NCBI GenBank assembly: GCA_037043455.1
Contig: JAWPHD010005099.1
Location: forward strand, 1 to 64,000
Reading direction: 5' to 3'
Source: Cyrtodaria siliqua
Taxonomy: Eukaryota > Mollusca > Bivalvia > Adapedonta > Hiatellidae
Length of the DNA stretch: 64,000 nt
Below the pieces are notes generated by a model that searched no databases, was not told the origin of the DNA, and saw only the letters and a list, made by a program, of their open reading frames with translations. The translations under genes and the position numbers were made by a program. Below are positions 34,134 to 49,075 of the stretch, piece by piece (position 1 is the first letter of the stretch; every line of letters begins with the position of its first letter).

Positions 34134-34844
34134 ACTTTAATGTTGTCAATTTATCGGCGGAAATTTGTAAGAGAAATCATGACGTCGTTTTGTTGTCTAC
34201 ATGACGTCGCTAAGTTAAGCGGCTGTAAATTTGTTCACACCTTAAACCAAACTTAACGTTACTAACATTCATTTTAAAATATTGATAACTAGTTAAGGTG
34301 TGTCAACGTATCGTTTGATATACCATGCAAACAATGGGGATTAAATGTTTTACTGTTTATATCATTATATCATTTGTTATTGCACTCCCAGAAGCCATGT
34401 TATGTGATGACCAACGTCATACAAACGGTATTGTGGTAAAGCTAATGTAAACTTTGGGATCAATTAGTCGGTCAATAACAAATTATGGAGACGTTCTTAA
34501 TAAAAGTGTTATCCATCAGCACATACGACATTGCCACGCTATATGCAACCTTACCACAGAACATTATCAAAGACAAATTAATGCTCTTGTTAAAATACCT
34601 TTGCCAGAGAAAGAAACTACATTTTTGTCTTGTATCCATATAGCAGAGTTCTTTTTAATAACGGTAAATTGGACAATTACATTATATGTTCTTACCAGGA
34701 CGTTTGTGAAGCATTTATATTTGTATTACCTACATAGTAGATATACAAACTAATATTTATTAGCAGCAGGTTGGTATTAATATAGATAAGGAGAACCATA
34801 ACATATTAAGAGAACTGTCAACTATTAAGAGCACATTAGTCAAT

Positions 34845-34970
34845 AAATACTGGTAAGGGAGATCTTTTGGAAGCAACAAACGCAACCAAGAGAATAAAGT
34901 AGCAGACTCGGTTTTATTGAGTCTGTTCATGAGAGGTAATGTTAAAGTAAAAACGACCCTAGCGCCGACT
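34845..34970 (+). repeat. dispersed repeat family Y copy
   Basis: Contains gaagcaacaaacgcaaccaa and gcagactcggttttattgag. It lies in opposite orientation to the copies at 36070-36200 and 36340-36460. Confidence 0.75.
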
Positions 34971-35425
34971 ATCGCCGTCTTAAAGTCAGAATATGTTTAT
35001 TGTTAACCTAAACGGAGATGATAGAGACTTTTTGTCAAGTATTTGTGTATAGTATTAGCGTCAAATTTGCATTAAATCCCCCGATGTACGCAGCCGTTAA
35101 CAGAAACAACTGATTAGAAACGTACGCTTTTGTTAACATGAACAATACCTATGCTATAAATTAACCATTTTGATCTGCACACTTCCGGTTTTGTTTATCG
35201 CCGGAGCAGCGTGTGAGGATACAGCGTAATTAGCGCACACACATGAATTCGGCATAGTGTGTACAGTTTAATTTTATTCCGTTAAATTGTTAGCGTAATT
35301 CTCTAAGTTGTAACGCTTTCGAATGCTTCGTCATTTGTTTCAGTTCATGTGTTAATAAGCATATTCTGCCTTCAAGCGGTATTCTACTTCAAAGCCACAT
35401 ATTTCGGGCTCGTTGATCCCAAAGA

Positions 35426-36275
35426 ACCAGTAAAAATAACACTACCGATTCGTCGCACGGAGAGACCTTTTACAGCCGCCACACAGCACTAAACGAACGC
35501 TAGTGTGAATGTCAATAACTACTGATAAGAGAAATCGACTCCAGTGTAATCGCAGGCATCGGAAATGAAAAGGAAATGTATGACGCTCCTCATACTCGAT
35601 TAATAAAACAGCACACCTCTTAGACAAACACATATATCCATATCTTCAACTTTGTAAACACCTGGTGTTTAGGCTCCGCTGCTAACAGGAAATATCGGAA
35701 ACAATATAAATGTAATTAGATTTGATTACAGATACCACTTCAAGAGGATTAAGTTTACAAATTAATACTTAGAAAGCCTGTTGTTTTGTGTCAATATAAG
35801 ACAGTGTGTGTTGTGAAAACGTTGTCGTTTACACTACATTTATTGCCTGTTTTATGAGCTAAAATGTAATAAATAATATTTCATATTTCTACCTTACCAT
35901 GATGAAATGCTAATCCCTGATGACTTTACAGCTTATTAATAAGTCAATCAGTAGAAATAGCATTGGAAGTGTCGGCATGACGGGGTTTCAACGTCGGTTT
36001 TAACTCTTTTCCAGTCTTATCACGACGACGTCTACTTGTAGCAGTGAACTCAGTGCTAACCAGTCTTTGTGGCTTTAAAGTAGATGTGTTACACTCTACA
36101 TTACCGCTAATGTAAAACCGAGTATGTTACTTTTATCTCTTGCTTGTGTTAGTTGCTGTCCAATGATCCCTTTTCAGTATTTATTGACATTCACACTAGC
36201 GTTTGTTTAGTGCTGTGTGGCGGCCGTAAAAGTTGCCCGGACTACCAATCAGTAGTGTTATTACTTACTTGTTCC
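35426..36275. repeat. 95-bp inverted repeat pair within flank F1
   Basis: The left arm (35426-35520) and right arm (36181-36275) are reverse complements, for example gccgccacacagcactaaac against gtttagtgctgtgtggcggc. Only the left arm is present in the second module (51415-51510). Confidence 0.8.
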
Positions 36276-36460
36276 ATACATCATCACGTTTTTGTGTCTT
36301 TAAAGTAGAATATCGCGTAAGCCGGTGCTAGGAGGCGTGAAAGATTGTGCACTCTACTTTACCGCTCATGAACAGACTCATTAAAACCAAGTCTGCTACT
36401 TTTATCTCTTGTTTGTGTTTGTTGCTTCCAAGGGATCCCATTTTCAGTATTTATTAATAG
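36070..36460 (-). repeat. two tandem family Y copies
   Basis: Both copies run from a ctttaaagtag phrase through tctacattaccgctaatg or tctactttaccgctcatg, then cttttatctcttg and a tcccttttcagtatttatt-type end. They lie directly before the 63-bp repeat of module 1. Confidence 0.75.
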
Positions 36461-36487
36461 TGCTGTCACTATAGAATACTACGCACA

Positions 36488-36567
36488 TACGCACATTACA
36501 TGATACTCCAACGACCAGTCAAATTATTATAACATCTGACTGACAGCCCTTACATTACATGATACTG
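36488..36567 (+). repeat. 63-bp repeat, about 1.3 degenerate copies (module 1)
   Basis: Carries cattacatgatactccaac, gaccagtcaaattattataa and gacagcccttacattacatg, the same sequence that is amplified at 52099-52630. It sits at the same place, between the flank and the 36-bp satellite. Confidence 0.85.
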
Positions 36568-37302
36568 ACGTGAACACTGTGACTCCATATGACGTTGACA
36601 AAGACTTGGACACAGTTACAATATGTGACTCTGACAAAGACTTGGACACAGTTACAATATGTGACTCTGACAAAGACTTGGACACAGTTACAATATGTGA
36701 CTCTGACAAAGACTTGGACACAGTTACAATATGTGACTCTGACAAAGACTTGGACACAGTTACAATATGTGACTCTGACAAAGACTTGGACACAGTTACA
36801 ATAAGTGATTTTGACAAGGACGTGGACACAGTTACAATATGTGATGTTGACAAGGGCTTGGACAGTTACAATATGCGACTCCGACATGGACGGGGACACA
36901 TATACAATATGTGAGGTTGACAAGGGAGTAGACACAGTTACAATATGTGATTTTGACAAGGACGTGGACACAGTTACAATATGTGATGTTGACAAGGGCT
37001 TGGACAGTTACAATATGTGACTCTGACATCGACGGGGACACATGTACAATATGTGATGTTGACAAGGGCGCGGACAATGAGGCAACATATGCCTTTGACA
37101 AGGATGTGGACAAAGCGACACCATGTGACGTTGACAAGGATGTGGACACTGTTGCAATAAGTCACTCTGACATTGCCGTGGACATAGTTACACCATGTGA
37201 CGTTGAACATGACATGTACACTGTTACAATATGTGAAGTTGACAAAGACATGGACATTGTTAAATATGTGACGTTAACAAGGACGTGGCCACTGTTGCAT
37301 TA
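36568..37302 (+). repeat. 36-bp satellite, subfamily A, module 1 (about 20 units)
   Basis: Units end in cagttacaatatgtgac, and the forward frame reads like DSDKDLDTVTIC. Five to six consecutive units near 36610-36800 are practically identical, then units diversify. Subfamily A ends at the marker agtgacttaaattgtgac (37302 onward), after which units become CCATGT type. Confidence 0.92.
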
Positions 37303-37604
37303 GTGACTTAAATTGTGACAATGACATTAACACAGTGACACCATGTGTCGTTGACAAGGATGTGGACACAGTACCACCATGTGTCGTTGACAAGGACGTG
37401 GACACAGTACCACAATTTGACGATGACAAGGACGTGGACACAGTGGTACCATGTGTCGTTGAGAAGGACGTGGACACAGTAACACCATTTGACGTTGACC
37501 AGGACGTGGACACAGTGACATCTTGTGTCGTTGACAAGGACGTGGACACAGTGACACCTTGTGTCGTTGACAAGGACGTGGACACAGTGACACCATGTGT
37601 CGTT

Positions 37605-40160
37605 GGTTGACAAGGATGTGGACACAGTGACACCTTGTGTCGTTGACAAGGATCTGGACACAGTTACATCATTTGACGTTGACAAGGACGTGGACACAGT
37701 GACACCATGTGTCATTGACAAGGACGTAAACACAGTAACACTATGTATCGTTGACAAGGACGTGGACAAAGTGAAGTGACACTATGTGACGTTGACAAGG
37801 ATGTGGACACAGTAACACCATTTGACGTTGACAAGGACGTGAACACAGTAACACCATTTGACGTTGACAAGGACGTGGACACAGTGACAAAATGTCTCTT
37901 TGACAAGGACGTGGACAAAGTGAAGTGACACTATATGTCGTTGACAAGGACGTGAAAAAAGTAACACCATGTCTCATTAACAAGGACGTGGACAAAGTGA
38001 AGTGACACTATGTGTCGTTGACAAGGACGTGAACACAGTGACACCATGTCTCATTAACAAGGACGTGGACAAAGTGAAGTGACACTATGTGTCGTTGACA
38101 AGGACGTGAACACAGTAACACCATTTGACGTTGACAAGGACGTGGACAAAGTGACACTATGTGTCGTTGACAAGGACGTGGACACAGTGACACCATGTCT
38201 CTTTGACAAGGACACGAACACAGTGACACCATGTGTCTTTGACAAGGATGTGGACACAGTGACAACATGTGTCGTTGACAAGGACGTGGACACAATAACA
38301 CCATTTGACGTTGACAAGGACGTGGACAAAGTGACACTATGTGTCGTTGACAAGGACGTGGACACAGTGACATCATGTCTCGTTGACAAGGACATGAACG
38401 CAGTGACACCATATGACTTTGACAAGGATGCGGACACAGTGTCACCATGTGTCGTTGACAAGGACGTGGACACAGTGACACCTTGTGTCTGTCACAAGGA
38501 CATGAACACAATGACACCATGTGTCGTTGACAATGACGTTAACACAGTGACACTATGTGTCTGTCACAAGGACGTAAACAATGTAACACCATTTGACGTT
38601 GACAAGGACTTCAACACAGTGATAACATGTGACGTTGACAAGAACGTGGACACCGCGACACCATTTTCGGTTGACAATGACGTGAACACAATGCCACCAT
38701 GTGTCATTGACAAGGATGTGAACACAATGATACCATGTTTCGTTGACAATGACTTGAACATAGCGACACCATATGACAATGAGGTGGACACAGTGATAAC
38801 ATGTGACGTTGACATAGACGTGTAAACTTTCACACCATGTGACATTGACAAGGACGTGGACACAGTCACACCCTGTGTCGTTGACAACGACGTGGACACA
38901 GTGACACCATGTGTCGTTGACAAGGATGTGAACACAGTGACACCTTGTGTCGTTGACAAGGATCTGGACACAGTTACACCATTTGACGTTGACACGGACG
39001 TGGACACAGTGACACCATGTGTCATTGACAAGGACGTAAACACAGTAACACTATGTATCGTTGACAAGGACGTGGACAAAGTGAAGTGACACTATGTGAC
39101 GTTGACAAGGATGTGGACATAGTAACACCATTTGACGTTGACAAGGACGTGAACACAGTAACACCATTTGACGTTGACAAGGACGTGGACACAGTGACAC
39201 CATGTCTCTTTGACAAGGACATGGACAAAGTGAAGTGACACTATATGTCGTTGACAAGGACGTGAAAAAGTAACACCATGTCTCATTAACAAGGACGTGG
39301 ACACAGTGAAGTGACACTATGTGTCGTTGACAAGGTCGTGAACACAGTGACACCATGTCTCATTAACAAGGGCGTGGACAAAGTGAAGTGACACTATGTG
39401 TCGTTGACAAGGACGTGAACACAGTAACACCATTTGACGTTGACAAGGACCCGGACAAAGTGACACTATGTGTCGTTGACAAGGACGTGGACACATTGAC
39501 ACCATGTCTCTTTGACAAGGACATGAACACAGTGACACCATGTGTCTTTGACAAGGATGTGGACACAGTGACAACATGTGTCGTTGACAAGGACGTGGAC
39601 ACAATAACACCATTTGACGTTGACAAGGACGTGGACAAAGTGACACTATGTGTCGTTGACAAGGACGTGGACACAGTGACATCATGTCTCTTTGACAAGG
39701 ACATGAACGCAGTGACACCATATGACTTTGACAAGGATGTGGACACAGTGTCCCCATGTATCGTTGACAAGGACGTGGACACAGTGACACCTTGTGTCTG
39801 TCACAAGGACATGAACACAATGACACCATGTGTCGTTGACAATGACGTTAACACAGTGACACTATGTGTCTGTCACAAGGACGTGAACAAAGTAACACCA
39901 TTTGACGTTGACAAGGACTTCAACACAGTGACAACATGTGACGTTGACAAGAACGTGGACACCGCGACACCATTTTCGGTTGACAAGGACGTGAACACAA
40001 TGCCACCATGTGTCATTAACAAGGATGTGAACACAATGATACCATGTTTCGTTGACAATGACTTGAACATAGCGACACCATATGACAATGAGGTGGACAC
40101 AGTGATATCATGTGACGTTGACATAGACGTGTAAACTTTCACACCATGTGACGTTGACAG
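37605..40160 (+). repeat. higher-order duplication of about 1.31 kb (2 copies)
   Basis: Copy a (37605-38850) and copy b (38915-40160) are offset by about 1310 bp with only scattered substitutions. The phrase tagacgtgtaaactttcaca marks the end of both. They share unusual units such as gtctgtcacaaggac and accattttcggttgac. Confidence 0.85.
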
Positions 40161-43100
40161 TGAAGTGCAAACGGTGATATCATGTTATGTGGACATTGAC
40201 GTGGAAACTGTCACACCATGTGACGTTGACAATGAAGTTGACACAGTGATATCATGTGACGTTGACATTGACGTGGAATCTGTCACACCATGTGACGTTG
40301 ACAATGAAGTGGACACAGTGATCTCATTTGAAGGTGACATTGACGTGGAAACTGTCACACAATGTGACGTTGACAAGGATAATAGTTACACTATGTGATG
40401 TTGACAATGACATGTACACTGTTACACTATGTGACCTTGACAAAGACATGTATACTGTTACAATATGTGACGTTGACAAAGACATGGATATAGTTACAAT
40501 ATGTGCCGTTGACAAAGACGTAAACACAGATTTACCATGTGTCGTCGACAAGGACGTGAACACAGTGAAACCATTTGACGCTGACAAGAACGTGACCATA
40601 ATGACACCATGTGTCGTTGACAAGCACGTGAACACAGCGACACCATGTGTCGTTGACAATGACGTGAACACAGTGACATCATGTCAAGGACAAGGACGTC
40701 AACACAGTGACACCAGTTGACGTTGACAAGGACGTCAACACAGTGACACCATACGACGTTGACAAGGACGTAACCACAGTGACATCATGTGTCGTTTACA
40801 AGGCCGTGGACACAGTGCCAACGTGTAACGTTGACAAGGACGATGATACAGTGACACTATTTGAAGTTGACAATGACGTGAACGCAGTGACACCATGTTT
40901 CGTTGACAAGGACGTGAATTCAAAGACACCATGTGTAATAGACAATGACATGAACACAGTGACACCATGTGTCCTTGACAAGGAGATGAACACACTGACT
41001 TAACACCATGTGTTTTTGACAATGACGTGAACACAGTGACACCATTTCACGTTGACAAGCACGTCAACACAGTGACACAATGTGCCCTTTACAAGAACGT
41101 GAACACAGTGACACCATGTGTCGTTGACAAGGACGTGGCAACAATGACACCATTTGACGTTGACAAAGACGTGAACACAGTGACACCATGTGACGTTGAC
41201 AATGATGTGGACAAAGTGACACCATATGTCGTTAACAAGGACGTTGACACAGTGAAGTATGTGATTTTTACAAGAACAGGAACACAGTGATTCCATGTGT
41301 CATTGACAAGAACGTGGACAAAGTGACGCCATGTGACGTTGACAAGAACGTGGACACAGTGAGACCATGTGTCGTTGACAATGATAAGAATATATTGACA
41401 CCGTGTGACTTTGACAAGGACATGGCCACTGTTGCAATAAGTGACTTAAAGTGTGACAATGACATTAACACAGTGACAGCATTTGACGTTGACAAGGACG
41501 TGAACAAAGTGACACCATGTTTCGTTGACAATGACGTGAACACAATGACACCATGAGTCGTTGACAAGGACGTGGACACAGCGACACCATGTGTCGTTGA
41601 CAATGATGTGAACACAGTGGCACCTTGTGTGTTTGACAGTGACGTCAACACAGTGACACCATTTGACATTGACAAGGACGTCATAACAGTGACACCATGT
41701 GCCGTTAACAAGGACGTGAACACAGCGACACCATGTGTCGTTGACAAGACCGTGGACACAGGGCCACCATGTAACATTGACAATGACGTGAACACAGTGT
41801 CACCCTGTGTTGTTGACAATGACACCATGTGTAATTGACACCATGTGTAAATGGCAATTTAGTAAACACAGTGACACCTTGTGTCGTTGACAAGGGCGTG
41901 AACACAGAGACACCATGAATCGACGACAAGGACTTGAACACATTGACAACATGTGTCGTTCACAAGGACGTGAACAAAATGACACCATGTGTTTTTGACA
42001 ATGAAGTCAATACAGTGAAACCATTTGACGTTCACAAGCACGTAACACAGTAACACAATGTGTCCTTTACCAGGACGTGAACACAGTGCCACCATGTGTC
42101 ATTGACAATGACAATGTACACAGACACCATGTGTCGTTGACAATGACGTGGACACAGTCACACCATTTGACGTTGACAAGGACATGGACACAGTGACACC
42201 ATGTGTCGTTGACAAATACGTGGCAACAGTGACACCATCTGACGTTGACAAGCACGTGAACACAGTGACACCATATGTCGTTGACAGTGACTTCAGTGAC
42301 ACCTTGTGTCGTTTACAATGACCACAGTGATACCTTGTGGACGTGGACACAGTGATACCATATGCCCTTGACAAGGACGTGTACACAGGACACCATAAGT
42401 CATTGACAAAGGCGTGGCAGCAGTGACACCATTTGACGTTGACAAGGACGTGAACACAGTGACACAATATGTCTTTGACAATGACCCCAGTGACACCATA
42501 GGCCTTTGCCAAGGACGTAGACACAGTGACACCATGTGTCGTTGACAAAGACGTGGCAAGAGTGATAAAATTTGACGTTATCAAGAACGTGAACACAGTG
42601 TCACAATATGTCGTTGACAATTACCTCAGTGACACCATAGGCCTTTGACAAGGACGTGGACACAGTGACACCATGTGTCGTTGACAAAGACGTGTCAACA
42701 GTGACACCATTTGACATTGACAAGAACGTGAACACAGTGACACAATATGTCGTTGACAATGACCTCAGTGACACCCTTAGTAGTTGACAAGGACGTGGAC
42801 ACAGTGACACCATTAAGGACGTGAACGCAGTGACACTATGTGTCGTTGACAATGATCACAGTGACACCTTGAGTAGTTGACAAGAACGTGGACACAATGA
42901 CTTCTTGTGTCTTTGACAAGGACGTGAACACAATTTGACGTTGTCAAGAACGTGAACACAGTGACACAATATGTCGTTGACAATGACCTCAGTGACACAA
43001 TAGGCCTTTGACAAGGACATAGACACAGTGACACCATGTGTCGTTGACAAAGACGTGTCAACAGTGACACCATTTGACATTGACAAGAACGTGAACACAG

Positions 43101-43189
43101 TGACACAATATGTCGTTGACAATGACCTCAGTGACACCCTGAGTAGTTGATAAAGACGTGAACACAGTGACACCATATGTCGTTGACCT

Positions 43190-44110
43190 CAGTGACACCA
43201 TAGGCCCTTGACAAGGACGTGGACAAAGTGACACCTTGAGTCGTTGAAAAAAACGTGGCAACAGTGACACGATTTGACGTTGACAAGTACGTAAACACAG
43301 TGACACCATGGGTCGTTGACAAGGACGTGGACACAGTGACACCTTGTGTCATTGACAACGACGTGGACACAGTGACGTTTTGTGTCGTTGACAAGGACGT
43401 GGACAAATTTACACCATGTTTCGTTAACAAGGACTTGAACTCAGTGACACCATGTGTCGTTGACAACGACCACAGTGTCACCTTGTGTCGTTGACAACGA
43501 CCACAGTGTCACCTTGTGTCGTTGACAATGACCACAGTGACACCTTGTGTAGTTGACAATGACGTGGAAACAGTGACACCATTTGCCCTTGACAAGGACG
43601 TAGACACAGTGACACCATGTGTCGTTGACAAAGACGTGGCAACAGTGACACTATTTGACGTTGACATCAGTGACACCATAGGCCCTTGACAAGGACGTGG
43701 ACAAAGTGACACCTTGAGTCGTTGAAAAAAACGTGGCAACAGTGACACCATTTGACGTTGACAAGTACGTGAACACAGTGACACAATATGTCGTTGACAA
43801 TGACCTCAGTGACACCCTGAGTAGTTGATGAAGACGTGAACACAGTGACACCATATGTCGTTGACCTCAGTGACACCATTAGCCCTTGACAAGGACGTGG
43901 ACAAAGTGACACCTTTAGTCGCTGAATAAAACGTGGTAACAGTGACACCATTTGACGTTGACAAGTACGTGAACACAGTGACACCTTGGGTCGTTGACAA
44001 GGACGTGGACACAGTGACACCTTGTGTCATTGAAAAGGACGTGGACACAGTGACACGTTGTGTCGTTGACAATGACGTGGACACCATGTTTCGTTAAAAG
44101 AACTTGAACT
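43190..44110 (+). repeat. local duplications in the B array
   Basis: The block containing gtcgttgaaaaaaacgtggc occurs near 43238 and 43718, and a gtcgctgaataaaacgtgg version near 43918. Each is preceded by gcccttgacaaggacgtgga and followed by gacgttgacaagtacgt. Spacings are about 480 and 200 bp. Confidence 0.7.
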
Positions 44111-45630
44111 CAGTGACACCATGTGTCGTTGACAACGACCACAGTGTCACCTTGTGTCGTTGACAATGACCACAGTGACACCTTGTGTAGTTGACAATGA
44201 CGTGGACACAGTGACACCATTTGCCCTTGACAAGGACGTGAACACAGTGACACAATATGTCGTTGGCAATGACCTCAGTGACACCATAGCCGTTGACAAA
44301 GACGTGGACACAGTGACACAATGTGTCCTTGACAAAGACGTGAAAACAGTGACACCATATGTCATTGGCAATGACCTCATTTACACCATAGGCCGTTGAC
44401 AAAGACGTGGACACAGTGACACAATATGTCGTTGACAATTACCTCAGTGACACCATAGGCCTTTGACAAGGACGTGGACACAGTGACACCATGTGTCGTT
44501 GACAAAGACACCATGAAGTACGTGAACGCAGAGACACCATGTGTCGTTGACAATGATCACAGTGACACCTTGAGTAGTTGACAAGAACGTGGACACAATG
44601 ACACGTTGTGTCTTTGACAAGGACGTGAACACAGTGAAACCTTGTGTCGTTGACAAGGACGTGAACACAGTGACACATTGTGTCGTTGAGGAGGACGTGA
44701 ACACAGTGACACCTTGTGTCGTTGACAAGGACGTGGACACAGTGACACCATGTGCCATTGACAAGGACGTGGACACAGTGATACATTGTGTAGTTGACAA
44801 GGACGTGGGCACAATGACACCTTGTGTCGTTGACAAGGACGTGGACATTGTTACAACATGTTTCGTTAACAAGGACTCAGAGACACTTAGTGTCGTTGAC
44901 AATGACGTTAACACAATTACACCGTATGCCGTTGACAAAGACGTAAACACAGTGACACCATTTGACATTGACAAGGAGGTGGACACAAAGACACCATTTG
45001 GCGTTGACAAGTAGTCGAATACAGTGACACCGCGTGTAATTAACAATGCCGTGAACACAGTGACACCATGTGTCGTTGACAAGGACCTGAACACAGTGAC
45101 ACCATGTGTTTTTGACAAAGAGATCAATATTGTGACACTATTTGACGTTGACAAGCACGTCAACACAGTAACACAATGCGTCCTTTACCAGGACATGAAC
45201 AAAGAGACACCATGTGTCATTGACAATGAAATGAACACTGTGACGCCATATGTCGTTGACAAGGACGTGGACACAGTGACACCATTTGACGTAGACAAGG
45301 ATGTGAACACAGTGACACCATATGTCGTTGACAATGTCCTCAGTGACACCTTGTGTCGTTGACAATAACCACATTGACACCTTGTGTAGTTGACAAGGAC
45401 GTGGACACAGTGACACCATGTGCCATTGACAAGGACGTGGACACAGTGACACCATTTGACGTTGACAAGGACGTGAACATAGTGACACCATATGTCGATG
45501 ACAATGACATCAATGACACCATAGGCCGTTGACAAGGACGGGGACTCAGTGTCACCATGTGTCTTTGGCAAAGACGTGGCAACAGTGAAACCAATTGACG
45601 TTGATAAGGAGGTGAACATAGTGACACCAT

Positions 45631-48600
45631 ATGTCGTTGAAAATGACCTCAGTGACACCATATGCCGTTGACAAGGACGGGGACACTGTAACATCATCTG
45701 TCGTTGACAAATACGTGGCATCAATAACACCATTTGACGTTGACAAGAACGGGAACACAGTGACGTCTTGTGTCGTTGACAAGGACGTGAACACAGTGAC
45801 ACCTTTTGTCGTTGACAAGGACGTGCACACAGTGTCACCTTGTGTCATTGACAAAGACGTGTACACAGTGACACTTTGTGTCGTTAACAAGGACGTGGAC
45901 ATAGTTACACCATGTTTCGTTAACAAGGACTTGAACACAGTGACACCATGTGTCGTTGACAATGACCGCAGTGACTGTGTCGTTGACAATGACCACAGTA
46001 ACACCTTGTGTAGTTGACAATGACGTGAAACCTATGACACCATATGCCCTTGACAAGGACGTGGCCACAGTGATACCATGTGACGTTAACAAGGACGTGA
46101 ACACAGCAACACCATGTGTCGTTGAAAATGCCGTGGACACAGTTCCACCATGTAACGTTGACAATGACGTGAACACAGTGACACCATGTGTCGTTGACAA
46201 GGAGGCGAATACGGTGACACTATGTTTAATTAACAATGACGTGAACACAGTGACACCTTGTGTCGTTGACAAGGACGTGAACACAGTGACACAATGTGTT
46301 TTTGACAATGAAGTCAATACAGTGACATTATTTGACGTTGACAAGCACGTCAACACAGTAATACAATGCGTCTTTTGCCAGGACGTGAACACAGTGACAC
46401 CATGTGTCACTGACAATGACATGATCATTCTGACATAATGTGTCGTTGACAAAGACGTGGACACAGTGACACCATTTGATGTTGACAAGGATATGGACAC
46501 AGTGACACCATGTGTCGTTGACAAAGACGTGGCAACAGTGAAACCATTTGACGTTGATAAGTTGGTGAACACAGTGACACCATATGTCGTTGACAATGAC
46601 CTCAGTGACACCATATGCCGTTGACAAGGACGGGGACACAGTAACACCATCTGTCGTTGACAAAGACGAGGCAACAGTGACACCATTTGACGTTGACAAG
46701 GACGGGAACACAGTGACATCTTGTGTCGTTGACGAGAACATGAACACAGTGACACCTTTTGTCGTTGACAAGGACGTGGACACAGTGACACCTTGTGTCA
46801 CTGACAAGGACGTGTACACAGTGACACCTTTTGTCGTTAACAAAGACGTGGACATAGTTACACCATGTTTCGTTAACAAGGACTTGAACACAGTGACACC
46901 ATGTGTCGTTGACAATAACCACAGTGACACCTTGTGTCGTTGACAATGACCACATTGACACCTTGTGTAGTTGACAATGACGTGAACAATATGACACCAT
47001 ATGCCCTTGACAAGGACGTGGACACAGTGACACCATGTGACGTTAACAAGGACGTGAACACAGCGACACCATGTGTCGTTAAAAAAGCCGTGGTCACAGT
47101 GCCACCAAGTAACGTTGACAATGACGTCAACACAGTGACACCTTGTGTCGTTGACAAGGAGGCGAATACGGTGACACCATGTTTAATTTACAATGACGTG
47201 AACACAGTGACACCTTGTGTTACTGACAAGGACGTGAACACAGTGACACCATGTGTTTTTGACAATCGAGTCAATACAGTGACATCATTTGACGTTGACA
47301 AGCACGTCAACACAGTAACACAATGCGTCCTTTATAAGGACGTGAACACAGTGACACCATATGTCATTGACAATGACATGAATACTGTGACACAATGTGT
47401 CGTTGACAAGGACGTGGACATAGTGACACCATATGCCAATGACAAGGACGTGGACACATTGACATTATGTGTCGTTGACAAAGACGTGGCAACAGTGACA
47501 CCATTTGACGTTGACAAGGACGTGAACATAGTGACACCATATGTCGTTGACAATGACCTCAGTGACTCCATATGCCGTTGACAAGGACGGGGACACTGTA
47601 ACATCATCTGTCGTTGAAAAATACGTGTCATCAATAACACCATTTGACGTTGACAAGAACGGTAACACAGTGACATCTTGTGTCGTTGACAAGGACGTGA
47701 ACACAGTGACACCTTTTGTCGTTGACAAGGACGTGGACACAGTGTCACCTTGTGTCATTGACAAGGACGTGTACACAGTGACACTTTGTGTCGTTAACAA
47801 GGACGTGGACATAGTTACACCATGTTTCGTTAACAAGGACTTGAACACAGTGACACCATGTGTCGTTGACAATGACCGCAGTGACACATTGTGTCGTTGA
47901 CAATAACCACAGTAACACCTTGTGTAGTTGACAATGACGTGAAACCTATGACACCATATGCCCTTGACAAGGACGTGGCCACAGTGATACCATGTGACGT
48001 TAACAAGGACGTGAACGCAGCGACACCATGTGTCGTTGAAAATGCCGTGGACACAGTTCCACCATGTAACGTTGACAATGACGTGAACACAGTGACACCA
48101 TGTGTCGTTGACAAGGAGGCGAATACGGTGACACTATGTTTAATTAACAATGACGTGAACACAGTGACACCTTGTGTCGTTGACAAGGACGTGAACACAG
48201 TGGCACAATGTGTTTTTGACAATGAAGTCAATACAGTGACATTATTTGACGTTGACAAGCACGTCAACACAGTAATACAATGCGTCTTTTGCCAGGACGT
48301 GAACACAGTGACACCATGTGTCACTGACAATGACATGACCACTCTGACATAATGTGTCGTCGACAAAGACGTGGACACAGTGACACCATTTGATGTTGAC
48401 AAGGATATGGACACAGTGACACCATGTGTCGTTGACAAAGACGTGGCAACAGTGAAACCATTTGACGTTGATAAGTTGGTGAACACAGTGACACCATATG
48501 TCGTTGACAATGACCTCAGTGACACCATATGCCGTTGACAAGGACGGGGACACAGTAACACCATCTGTCGTTGACAAAGACGAGGCAACAGTGACACCAT

Positions 48601-49075
48601 TTGACGTTGACAAGGACGGGAACACAGTGACATCTTGTGTCGTTGACAAGAACGTGAACACAGTGACACCTTTTGTCGTTGACAAGGACGTGGACACAGT
48701 GACACCTTGTGTCGTTGACAAGGACGTGAACACAGTGACACCATGTGTTTTTGATATTGGAGTCAATACAGTGACATTATTTGACATTGACAAGCACGTC
48801 AACACAGTAACACAATGCGTCCTTTATAAGGACGTGAACACAGTGACACCATATGTCATTGACAATGACATGAATACTGTGACACAATGTGTCGTTGACA
48901 AGGACGTGGACATAGTGACACCATATGCCCTTGACAAGGACGTGGCCACATTGACACCATTTGTCGTTGACAAAGACGTGGCAACAGTGACACCATTTGA
49001 CGTTGACAAGGACGTGAACATAGTGACACCATATGTCGTTGACAATGACCTCAGTGACACCATAGGCCGTTGACA
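45631..49075 (+). repeat. higher-order repeat of about 955 bp, organised as 1.91-kb dimers
   Basis: The marker cctcagtgacaccatatgcc or a close variant recurs at about 45646, 46601, 47558 and 48514. Copies 1 and 3 are nearly identical, as are copies 2 and 4 (partial), so the true recent unit is about 1.91 kb. Confidence 0.85.

Larger units (their letters stand above)
34056..36487 (+). repeat. satellite-module flank, copy F1
   Basis: Collinear with 50655-52098. Shared landmarks include gccgagtatcc, aaatcatgacgtcgttttg, actttgggatcaattag, cgttgatcccaaagaaccag, cctggtgtttaggctccgct, aagcctgttgttttgtgtca and taagccggtgctaggaggcg. F1 has about 0.68 kb (34727-35405) and about 0.24 kb (36060-36300) absent from F2. 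A 99-aa ORF at 34454-34753 is not preserved in F2, which argues against a gene. Confidence 0.85.

Noticed and set aside
34454..34753. 99-aa ORF in flank F1
   Set aside because: The paralogous flank F2 (51170-51400) has indels that destroy the frame, so there is no sign of selection.
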